NCBI RefSeq assembly: GCF_008795955.1
Contig: NZ_VMHN01000010.1
Location: 1-64,000, forward strand
DNA: 64,000 nucleotides
From: Marinobacter denitrificans
GTDB taxonomy: Bacteria; Pseudomonadota; Gammaproteobacteria; Pseudomonadales; Oleiphilaceae
Reading direction: 5' to 3'
The position numbers and the translations under genes were made by a program. Each line of letters starts with the position of its first letter. The stretch's first letter is position 1. The notes beneath the pieces are model-generated. The model made no database searches. It worked only from the letters and a program-made list of their open reading frames with translations, and was not told the DNA's origin. Shown here piece after piece: positions 57,484-64,000 of this stretch.

Positions 57484-59129
57484 TACTGCTTCTCTTCCTT
57501 CGCCTGGTTACGCAGAACGAAGCGCTGGATCTTGCCGCTGGGTGTCTTCGGCAGTTCGTCCACGAATTCAATTTCCCGCGGATAAGCGTGGGCAGACAGG
57601 CGGTGGCGCACCAGTTCCTGCAGCTCGTCCTTAAGGTCGTCTTCATTATCCGGTTCCTGATCGGCCTTGATCACCACATAAGCCTTGATGATGGAGCCCC
57701 GCTTTTCATCAGGCTTGGCCACTACACCGGATTCGGCAACGGCCTTATGCTCCAGCAGGGTGCTTTCCACGTCGGCCGGGCCAACACGATAGCCGGCAGT
57801 GGTAATGATGTCGTCATCGCGACCGCTGAAGGAGAAGCATCCATCACCGTGGTTCACCACCATGTCGCCAGTGAGGTAGTAGCCGTTCACGAACGGGTCC
57901 TTCTCACCCCAGGTGTAACCATCAAAGTGAAACAGGGGCGAGGCTTTCACATCCACCGCCAGCTGGCCGATTTCGCCTTCGCCCAATTCTTCGTTCTTCG
58001 CATTCAGGGCAACCACTTTGTGTCCGGGAGACGAATACCCCATCGACCCCGGGCGCACCGGGTGCTCTAGGCCATGGAAATTGCAGCAGGTCATGCCGGT
58101 TTCAGTCTGGCCGTAGTGGTCCTTTACCGGGCAGAAATGCCGTCTCTCGATCCAGTTCACCACTTCCGGGTTCAGCGGCTCGCCGGCACTGCTGGCCACC
58201 CGCAGGCCGAGGTTTTCGCCCTCTGGTAACACATGGTCGTTAGCTTTAAGCAGCCGATAGGCCGTGGGGGCCGCAGCCAGGTTGGTGATCTTGTACTTGC
58301 GGATCATGTCGTAGGTGGTTTCCGGGGTAAAAGCACCCGGGTTGAAGTGCGTGGCGTGGCCCATCAGCAGCGGGCCAACCACGGCATAATAGAGACCGTA
58401 GGCCCAGCCCGGGTCGGCCACGTTCCAGAACACGTCGTCGTCCCGCAGGTCGATGGCGTACTTCATGTATACGTAGAACGCCAGCAGAGCCTTGGCCGGC
58501 ACCGCCACACCCTTGGACTTGCCGACCGTACCTGAGGTGAACATCTGCAGGAAGGGGTCACCGCCTTTGATCAGCACCGGGTCAAAGTGGTCAGACTGCT
58601 CCGCAAGGGTTTTATCGAAATCCGGGATTTCGCCACTGACTTCAGCGGCGTTCACGCACACCACTGGCGCGCAGTCCTTTACTTCAATCAGTTTGGGGTA
58701 GTTGGCCGGGTCGGTGACCACCAGTTTGGTGTCGGCACGCTCGAAGCGGTATTCAATGGCTCCCGGCCCGAAAGCGGTGAATAAAGGCTGGTAGACAGCG
58801 CCCGCCCTCAGGGTGCCGGCGATCACAATGAGCAACTCAGGGCTGCGGGGCAAAAGGGCAGCAACCCGGTCGCCTTTACCAATACCCCTGGACTTCAGGT
58901 AATTCGCAAAGCGGGCGGATTGTTCTTTCAGTTCGGCAAAGGTGAGCTTGCCGGAGCCACCGTCTGCTTTTTCGTAATACAGGGCAACCCTCTGGGAGTC
59001 GCCCGCCCACTTGTCACAAATTTCAGTACAGACGTTAAGTCCTGCGTCCAGGCTGCCCTCCAGAATCTCGGCTTCGAGGCTGGCGGGATCGAAATTGTCA
59101 TAGACCGATTGGTAATCCGGGAGACTCAT
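57483..59129 (-). CDS. Acyl-CoA synthetase (AMP-forming)
   Basis: A 548-residue ANL-superfamily enzyme. P-loop MFTSGTVGKSKGVAVP (about residues 190-205), DHYGQTETGM (A5), GYYLTGDMVVNHGDGCFSFSGRDDDIITTAGYRVGPADVESTLLEH (A7-A8) and the acylating Lys in TPSGKIQRFVLR (A10) are all present. The large family close to acetyl- and medium-chain acyl-CoA synthetases activates short carboxylic acids. In this context, isobutyrate, propionate or another branched acid is plausible. It has its own upstream palindrome and heads the synthetase-thioesterase-hydrolase operon. Confidence 0.92.
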   Translation of the reverse strand: MSLPDYQSVYDNFDPASLEAEILEGSLDAGLNVCTEICDKWAGDSQRVALYYEKADGGSGKLTFAELKEQSARFANYLKSRGIGKGDRVAALLPRSPELLIVIAGTLRAGAVYQPLFTAFGPGAIEYRFERADTKLVVTDPANYPKLIEVKDCAPVVCVNAAEVSGEIPDFDKTLAEQSDHFDPVLIKGGDPFLQMFTSGTVGKSKGVAVPAKALLAFYVYMKYAIDLRDDDVFWNVADPGWAYGLYYAVVGPLLMGHATHFNPGAFTPETTYDMIRKYKITNLAAAPTAYRLLKANDHVLPEGENLGLRVASSAGEPLNPEVVNWIERRHFCPVKDHYGQTETGMTCCNFHGLEHPVRPGSMGYSSPGHKVVALNAKNEELGEGEIGQLAVDVKASPLFHFDGYTWGEKDPFVNGYYLTGDMVVNHGDGCFSFSGRDDDIITTAGYRVGPADVESTLLEHKAVAESGVVAKPDEKRGSIIKAYVVIKADQEPDNEDDLKDELQELVRHRLSAHAYPREIEFVDELPKTPSGKIQRFVLRNQAKEEKQ

Positions 59130-59187
59130 GATCCAGTCCTTTTATTGTTGTGGACGATTTCTGTTCTCAATGTGTAGCACAGGCTAT

Positions 59188-59207
59188 AGTTTACGTAAAG
59201 GTAAACT
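59188..59207. promoter_or_regulatory. LiuR-like palindromic box upstream of acyl-CoA synthetase gene
   Basis: AGTTTAC (59188-59194) and GTAAACT (59201-59207) flank GTAAAG; the core GTTTACGTAAAGGTAAAC is close to the TTTACGTAAACGTAAA pattern I associate with LiuR. It ends 59 bp upstream of the start codon, similar to the placement before livG. Confidence 0.62.
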
Positions 59208-59286
59208 TTTAGCTAAAAATAAACGCCTTCAGTACTCGATGGAATGGTCAAAAACCCTGCCAGAGAGCACTGTCGGCGCTGACTAC

Positions 59287-60180
59287 TCAGCTTTGCTCGT
59301 GGTAATAGAATTTCTGGATACTGGAAAAGTCCAGGCCGCCGTTACCCTCGCTGGCGTGCAATTCAAACAGGTTACGGGCCAGCGATCCCATAGGCACCGG
59401 CGCGTGATTCCTCACAGCGTTGTCCAGCGCCAGCCCCAGGTCCTTGTTCATCAGGTTCACCAGGAACCCCCCCTCGTAATTCCGTGAAGCGGGCGCGCCT
59501 TCCATGACACCCGGCCAGGGGTTATAGACATTCAGCGCCCAGTTGCCGCCAGAGCTCTGTTTCATGATTTCCGACAGCACGGCAGGGTCCAGCCCGTTCT
59601 TTACGCCCAGCGCCAGAGCTTCGCTGGTGCCGCTCATCAGGATGGCCAACAGCATGTTGTTGCAGATTTTGGCGATCTGGCCGGCACCATGGGGGCCGGC
59701 GTGGAAGATGTTCTTGCCCATGCCGTCAAGAATCGGTTTGGCACGTTCGAAGGCGTCCGCCTCGCCACCGCAGATAAACGTCAGCGTGCCTGCTTTGGCA
59801 CCGCCAACACCACCGGACACGGGCGCATCCATAAAGGTAATACCGGCAGCAACGGCTGCCTCAGCCACACCCTTTGCTGTCTCCGGGGCAATGGTAGAAG
59901 AATCAATCACCAGTGTGGTGGACGGCAGGTTTTTCAGCAGGCCGTTGTCGCCCAGGTAAACCGATTCCACATGCTGCCCCGCAGGCAACATGGAAATCAC
60001 CACCTCGGCACCTTCGACCGCTTCCTGAATGGTTGCTGCAGATTTGGCACCTTCGTTGGTAAGCGTCTTGACCGCCTCAGAAGACAGGTCAAACACCGTC
60101 AGATCGTGGCCCGCCTTTACGAGATTGGTCGCCATGGGGCCACCCATGTTGCCAAGACCGATAAACGTGATAGTCGCCAT
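59287..60180 (-). CDS. mmsB: 3-hydroxyisobutyrate dehydrogenase
   Basis: A 297-residue beta-hydroxyacid dehydrogenase. NAD fold TFIGLGNMGGPMATNLVKAGHDLTVFDLS at the start, substrate motif FMDAPVSGGVGGAKAGTLTFICGG (about residues 115-138), catalytic Lys in GAGQIAKICNNMLLAILMSGTSEAL (about residue 172). It oxidises 3-hydroxyisobutyrate to methylmalonate semialdehyde in valine degradation. It is the last gene of the operon, 47 bp after the HIBYL-CoA hydrolase gene. Confidence 0.94.
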   Translation of the reverse strand: MATITFIGLGNMGGPMATNLVKAGHDLTVFDLSSEAVKTLTNEGAKSAATIQEAVEGAEVVISMLPAGQHVESVYLGDNGLLKNLPSTTLVIDSSTIAPETAKGVAEAAVAAGITFMDAPVSGGVGGAKAGTLTFICGGEADAFERAKPILDGMGKNIFHAGPHGAGQIAKICNNMLLAILMSGTSEALALGVKNGLDPAVLSEIMKQSSGGNWALNVYNPWPGVMEGAPASRNYEGGFLVNLMNKDLGLALDNAVRNHAPVPMGSLARNLFELHASEGNGGLDFSSIQKFYYHEQS

Positions 60181-60227
60181 ATTATTGTTCTCCGTTGTTT
60201 GATCAGGATTGGTCTGTTCGGTTTTAG

Positions 60228-61313
60228 TCAGGACTCCATAAAGAACCGGTCAATCCACTCCGGGTCGACGCTCTCCAGTGTGGGGAAATGCCACCGTGGT
60301 TTCAGGTCCTTGTCGATCAGCAGCGCCCGTACGCCCTCGGCGAATTCACCCATTTTCAGGCAGCGCTTTGATATCTGAAGCTCCTTGTCGAGCACCTGGG
60401 ACAGGCTGTCGTGCAAGGTGTCGTGATAGTGTTGCCAGGTAAGGGTCAGGGAAGCCGGCGACGCCGCGGCCACGGTTTTGGCGGCCTTGATCAGCCAGGG
60501 ATCTTCGCCAGCGTACTGGCCCAGGTTATCCACTACCTCCATCAGTGAATCGCCGTCGGTGAGGGCCTGGATGACATCAAAGTGTTCACGCACCACGGCC
60601 TGGGGCATTGCCTCCCCGGAGGCAGCCTCGAACCGGCGCAGTACTTTATTGATGGCGGCGTGGGCGTCGCTGCCAAAGCCGGACCGTTGCAGCGCCTGCT
60701 TCACTTCCTCACGCATATCGTGACTAATGAAACGGTCCGCCAGCCCGGTAAAAATGGCATCCGCCGCGTTCATCCGCGCACCGGTAAGGCCAAGGAACAA
60801 CCCGAGCCGCCCCGGCATCCTGTTCAGGAACCAGCCCGCGCCCACGTCCGGATACAGGCCAATGCTTACTTCCGGCATCGCCACGCGCGTGTGCTCGGTT
60901 ACCACCCGGTGAGAGCCACCCACCATCAGGCCCAGGCCACCACCAATCACCAGGCCGTTGCCCCAGACGATAAACGGCTTGGGGTAGGTATGGATCAGGT
61001 AATCCAGCTCGTACTCGTCGGTAAAGAACCTATCCCCTTCGCTGACAGAACGGCTGTCCGAACGGGGCTCGGTCATATCCCGGTACAGCGCCACAATATC
61101 CCCACCGGCGCAAAGAGCCTTTTCGCCCTCGCCTTCCAGCCATACCGCGCCAATAGACTCGTCTGCGGCCCACTGGTCGAGCCTGGGTTTCAGCTGGTGA
61201 ATCATTTCCAGTGACAGGGCGTTCATGGAACGGGGCGTATTCAGCCTCGCAACACCAATACGCTTACCGTCGGCGGCATCCAGTTCTTCAAAAATGACTG
61301 CTTGATTGCTCAT
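60228..61313 (-). CDS. 3-hydroxyisobutyryl-CoA hydrolase
   Basis: A 361-residue crotonase-fold protein of the HIBCH type. KALCAGGDIVALYRD, the oxyanion segment PFIVWGNGLVIGGGLGLMVGGSHRVVTEHTRVAMPEVSIGLYPDVGAGWFLNRMPGRLGLFLGLTGARMNAADAIFTGLADRFI and the C-terminal extension (CLKMGEFAEGVRALLIDKDLKPRW) distinguish it from simple enoyl-CoA hydratases. It releases 3-hydroxyisobutyrate from its CoA ester in valine breakdown. It lies 27 bp after the enoyl-CoA hydratase gene. Confidence 0.93.
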   Translation of the reverse strand: MSNQAVIFEELDAADGKRIGVARLNTPRSMNALSLEMIHQLKPRLDQWAADESIGAVWLEGEGEKALCAGGDIVALYRDMTEPRSDSRSVSEGDRFFTDEYELDYLIHTYPKPFIVWGNGLVIGGGLGLMVGGSHRVVTEHTRVAMPEVSIGLYPDVGAGWFLNRMPGRLGLFLGLTGARMNAADAIFTGLADRFISHDMREEVKQALQRSGFGSDAHAAINKVLRRFEAASGEAMPQAVVREHFDVIQALTDGDSLMEVVDNLGQYAGEDPWLIKAAKTVAAASPASLTLTWQHYHDTLHDSLSQVLDKELQISKRCLKMGEFAEGVRALLIDKDLKPRWHFPTLESVDPEWIDRFFMES

Positions 61314-61340
61314 ACCATTAACTCAGTAATCCGGCCCGGT

Positions 61341-62120
61341 TTATCGGTTTTTCCATTCCGGTGTGCGCTTTTCGAGGAACGCATTCACCCCTTCACGCTG
61401 ATCTTCGGTGCGGAACAGGTCCACAAACAGTTCCCGCTCCATGCGCCAGCCGTCATCGTGGCTGCGGCCATCACGGGCGCTCATCACCAGGGTCTTGCAG
61501 CGCGCAACGGAGGAGGGGCTCTGTTTGCCAGCCATCGTTGCCAACTCCAGTGCCTTGTCGAGAGCGGCGCCCGCAGGCACTACCTCTTCCACCAGGCCGA
61601 TACTCAAAGCCTTGTCAGCCTTTATGCGCTCTCCACACAGAATCATGCGCTTGGCCCAGCCTTCACCCACCAGCCAGGGCAGGTTCTGGGTTCCACCGGC
61701 ACAGGGCAGCAGGCCCACGGTCGCTTCTGGCAGAGCCATCTGGGCATGCTCCTCGGCGATGCGGATATCGCAGGCCATGGCGCATTCCAGCCCACCGCCC
61801 ATGGCGTACCCGTTCACGGCCGCAATGGACACCCCACGGAAGCGGCTCAGGGCACTGAATGCACGGCCGAAGGCCTTGCCCATCAAATCTGCGTTGGCGA
61901 TATCACCGTCCGCAAAGCTCTTGAGATCGGCGCCAGCAGAAAAAAACTTCTCACCCTGGCCGGTCACCACCAGGGCAAAAATATTGAGATCCTCATTCAG
62001 CGCTTCGATGGCCTCTTCCAGTGCCTTCAAAGACTCCAGCGTCCAGGTATTGGCTGGTGGATTATTGATAGTGATGATTGCGGTGTGATCGCGTTTTTCC
62101 AGCTGAATCAATTCGCTCAT
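61341..62120 (-). CDS. Enoyl-CoA hydratase
   Basis: A 259-residue crotonase. HTAIITINNPPANTWTLESLKALEEAIEAL, the first oxyanion loop EKFFSAGADLKSF, and GVSIAAVNGYAMGGGLECAMACDIRIAEEHAQMALPEATVGLLPCAGGTQNLPWLVGEGWAKRMILCGE with the two catalytic Glu positions. It would hydrate methacrylyl-CoA in the valine route. The start at 62120 follows AAGGAATATCAC. Confidence 0.93.
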   Translation of the reverse strand: MSELIQLEKRDHTAIITINNPPANTWTLESLKALEEAIEALNEDLNIFALVVTGQGEKFFSAGADLKSFADGDIANADLMGKAFGRAFSALSRFRGVSIAAVNGYAMGGGLECAMACDIRIAEEHAQMALPEATVGLLPCAGGTQNLPWLVGEGWAKRMILCGERIKADKALSIGLVEEVVPAGAALDKALELATMAGKQSPSSVARCKTLVMSARDGRSHDDGWRMERELFVDLFRTEDQREGVNAFLEKRTPEWKNR

Positions 62121-62154
62121 GTGATATTCCTTTTTTAAGAGTGGCGTCGGCGAC

Positions 62155-63321
62155 TTATTGGATAGCCTCGGCAACACCTGGCTCAAGCAGCCGGCGAGCC
62201 ACAATCAGCCTCATGATTTCGTTGGTGCCTTCCAGTATCTGATGCACCCGCAGGTCGCGCACATATCGCTCCAGCGGGTATTCGCGGATATAGCCGTAAC
62301 CACCGTGTAGCTGCAGCGCGTCGTTGCATACCTCGAAGCAGGCGTCGGTGGCGAAGCGTTTGGCCATGGCGCAATGAAGGGTGGCTTCGTTGTCACCCTG
62401 ATCCAGCCGGTAGGCGGCCAGGCGAACCATCTGCCGGGCAGCTACCAAATTGGTGGCCATGTCTGCCAGCTTGAACTGCAGCGCCTGAAAGCCCGCCAGG
62501 GCCTGTCCGAACTGCTCCCGTTCGTGCATGTAGTTGCGGGCCCGAAGCAGGGCGGCATGGGCGCCGCCGATCGAGCAGGTCGCGATATTCAGGCGACCAC
62601 CGTCCAGGCCTTTCATGGCAATCATGAAGCCCTGGCCTTCCTCGCCCAGCCGGTTATTGGCCGGCACGCGCACGTTCTCGAAGGTAATCTGGCGGGTAGG
62701 CTGGCTGTTCCAGCCCATTTTCTCTTCGGCTTTACCGTAGTGGATGCCGTCACTGTCCGCCGGCACTACAAAGGCGCTGATGCCTTTCGGGCCGCTGTCC
62801 GGCGCCCCGGTGCGGGCCATCACCACCAGCATCTGGGTGGCACCGGCACCGGAAATAAACACCTTGCTGCCGTTGAGCAGGTAGCTGTCGCCATCCCGGG
62901 TGGCCTTGGTACGCAGGTTACCGGCGTCGGAGCCGGCACCCGGTTCGGTGAGGCAGTAAGAGCCCAACCATTCACCGCTGGCCATCCTCGGGGCAATCTG
63001 TTTCTGGATATCGGCGTTACCGAATTGCGCCACCATCCATGTCGCCATGTTGTGGATGGTGATATAGGCGCCCGTGGAAGGGCAGGCAGCCGCCAGCTCC
63101 TCCACGATCACGCTGGTATCCAGACGTGACAACCCCATGCCGCCCTGGGCTTCCGGGGTGTAGATACCACAGAAGCCCATTTCGCCCGCTTCGCGGATCA
63201 CTTCCACCGGGAACACATGGTCGGCATCCCATTTTGCCGCGTGGGGCGCCATGGCCTTTTCCGCGAAGGCTTTGGCGGCCTCGCGGAAGGCCAACTGATC
63301 TTCCGTCAGATCAAAGTTCAT
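62155..63321 (-). CDS. Acyl-CoA dehydrogenase (isobutyryl-CoA type)
   Basis: A 388-residue acyl-CoA dehydrogenase. AFREAAKAFAEKAMAPHAAKWDADHVFPVEVIREAGEMGFCGIYTPEAQGGMGLSRLDTSVIVEELAAACPSTGAY, GSYCLTEPGAGSDAGNLRTKATRDGDSYLLNGSKVFISGAG, and the catalytic-Glu region GGYGYIREYPLERYVRDLRVHQILEGTNEIMRLIVAR. In this operon it is expected to oxidise isobutyryl-CoA to methacrylyl-CoA. It starts 10 bp downstream of mmsA. Confidence 0.94.
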   Translation of the reverse strand: MNFDLTEDQLAFREAAKAFAEKAMAPHAAKWDADHVFPVEVIREAGEMGFCGIYTPEAQGGMGLSRLDTSVIVEELAAACPSTGAYITIHNMATWMVAQFGNADIQKQIAPRMASGEWLGSYCLTEPGAGSDAGNLRTKATRDGDSYLLNGSKVFISGAGATQMLVVMARTGAPDSGPKGISAFVVPADSDGIHYGKAEEKMGWNSQPTRQITFENVRVPANNRLGEEGQGFMIAMKGLDGGRLNIATCSIGGAHAALLRARNYMHEREQFGQALAGFQALQFKLADMATNLVAARQMVRLAAYRLDQGDNEATLHCAMAKRFATDACFEVCNDALQLHGGYGYIREYPLERYVRDLRVHQILEGTNEIMRLIVARRLLEPGVAEAIQ

Positions 63322-63330
63322 GGGTTCTCC

Positions 63331-64000
63331 TTACCGCATGCGGATGGAGAAATTGGTTTCCGCAACCGCGTCGCTGCTGAACCAACGAGCAGTAATAGTC
63401 TTGGTCTCGGTGTAAAACTTCACCGCCTGCTTGCCGTAAGCATGCTGGTCACCGTAGAAGGAGCCCTTCCAGCCAGTGAAGGAGAAGAACGGCAGGGGCA
63501 CCGGAATGGGTACGTTAATGCCTACCTGACCCACTTCGATCTCGTGCTGGTAGCGGCGTGCCGCACCACCGGAGCTGGTGAAGATGGAGGTGCCGTTGCC
63601 GTAGGGATTGTCGTTCACCAGGGCGATGGCGTCTGCCAGGGTATCCACTTCCATGCAGGACAGTACCGGGCCGAAGATTTCTTCCTTGTAGATGTCCATA
63701 TCCGGCTTGACGCCAGAGAACAGGGTGGGTCCAACCCAGTTGCCGTCCGGCAGGCCGTCAACGGTACAATTGCGACCGTCCAGCAACAGGTTGGCGCCTT
63801 CCTGCTCACCCCGGGTAATCAGTGATTCCACCCGCTCTTTCGCTTTCTGGCTGATGATCGGGCCGTAGCTGGCTGATTTGTCGTTCCAGGCGCCCGGTTT
63901 GACTGCGGCCAGGGCTTCCTTCACTTCCGGGATCCATTGCTGGGCCTCGCCCACAAAAACCGCTACGGAAATGGCCATGCAGCGCTGGCCCGCGGCGCCT
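63331..64000 (-). CDS. mmsA: Methylmalonate-semialdehyde dehydrogenase, C-terminal part (runs off the edge)
   Basis: The open frame continues past the right end of the window. The visible 223 residues begin with the active-site segment GAAGQRCMAISVAVFVG (nucleophile Cys) and continue with YGPIISQKAKERVESLI, WVGPTLFSGVKPDMDIYKEEIFGPVLSCMEVDTLADAIALVNDNPYGNGTSIFTSSGGAARRYQHEIEVGQVGINVPIPVPLPFFSFTGWKGSFYGDQHAYGKQAVKFYTETKTITARW, characteristic of MmsA. It converts methylmalonate semialdehyde to propionyl-CoA. It is upstream in the operon with the dehydrogenase, hydratase, hydrolase and mmsB. Confidence 0.94.
   Translation of the reverse strand, partial: GAAGQRCMAISVAVFVGEAQQWIPEVKEALAAVKPGAWNDKSASYGPIISQKAKERVESLITRGEQEGANLLLDGRNCTVDGLPDGNWVGPTLFSGVKPDMDIYKEEIFGPVLSCMEVDTLADAIALVNDNPYGNGTSIFTSSGGAARRYQHEIEVGQVGINVPIPVPLPFFSFTGWKGSFYGDQHAYGKQAVKFYTETKTITARWFSSDAVAETNFSIRMR

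Overview
The window looks like chromosomal DNA of a marine gammaproteobacterium, most likely Marinobacter or a close relative. This is inferred from the mix of genes (LivHMGFJ with a valine catabolic operon, putrescine gamma-glutamylation genes, a TsdBA-like cytochrome pair, AtoE, DUF2959 and DUF2235 proteins) and was not tested by any search. No rRNA or tRNA gene, insertion sequence, prophage or CRISPR array was recognised.

Region 1 (1-4.83 kb) is part of an integron gene-cassette array. Short plus-strand genes are separated by palindromic attC sites bounded by RYYYAAC and GTTRRRY-type cores. Cassettes carry a DUF6228-like protein, a SUKH (SMI1/KNR4) protein, two small membrane proteins, a protein with a HEPN RNase motif, a secreted protein and a TonB C-terminal-like protein. 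No integrase is present, so the platform should lie left of the window. The right end is eroded into orphan half-sites, and a DUF3291 gene at 5.9 kb is still bracketed by both attC cores, like a fossil cassette.

Region 2 (4.8-14.7 kb) is a patchwork of short genes: DUF2914, DinB, GNAT, antibiotic biosynthesis monooxygenase, YCII, a two-gene DUF6899/membrane-protein operon, a broken DUF6998-like gene, a NucS-like nuclease, a VOC protein, a trypsin-like protease and two lipoproteins. It shows duplication scars and one pseudogene.

Region 3 (14.7-28 kb) is general chromosome: an MmyB-type regulator opposite a membrane protein, a variant membrane-anchored nucleoside hydrolase, DUF2959, an HPP-CBS protein, a PRPP-synthetase paralogue, GST, methyltransferase, a YCII-VOC fusion, AtoE, NAD-malic enzyme, a PhnB-like protein and a DUF2235 hydrolase.

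Region 4 (28-43 kb) holds metabolic and regulatory modules. A three-gene operon (FAD dehydrogenase, FMN 2-hydroxyacid dehydrogenase, ThDP enzyme) is divergent from an AraC regulator with paired direct repeats at its start. A TetR gene with a perfect palindrome precedes a carotenoid/retinol-type oxidoreductase. Then come WYL/GST and LysR/azoreductase divergent pairs and a complete HipBA module.

Region 5 (43-51.4 kb) holds PuuB, PuuC and PuuA homologues for putrescine use, the TsdB-TsdA-like dihaem cytochrome pair for thiosulfate oxidation, and an unrecognised 649-residue protein whose C-terminal half reads like a papain-like cysteine protease or transferase fold.

Region 6 (51.4-64 kb, all minus strand) is a branched-chain amino acid module: LivGFJHM uptake, then acyl-CoA synthetase, thioesterase and hydrolase, and a valine degradation operon (MmsB, HIBYL-CoA hydrolase, enoyl-CoA hydratase, acyl-CoA dehydrogenase, MmsA running off the edge). 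Two similar palindromes, one before livG and one before the acyl-CoA synthetase gene, suggest shared control by a LiuR-type regulator not encoded here.
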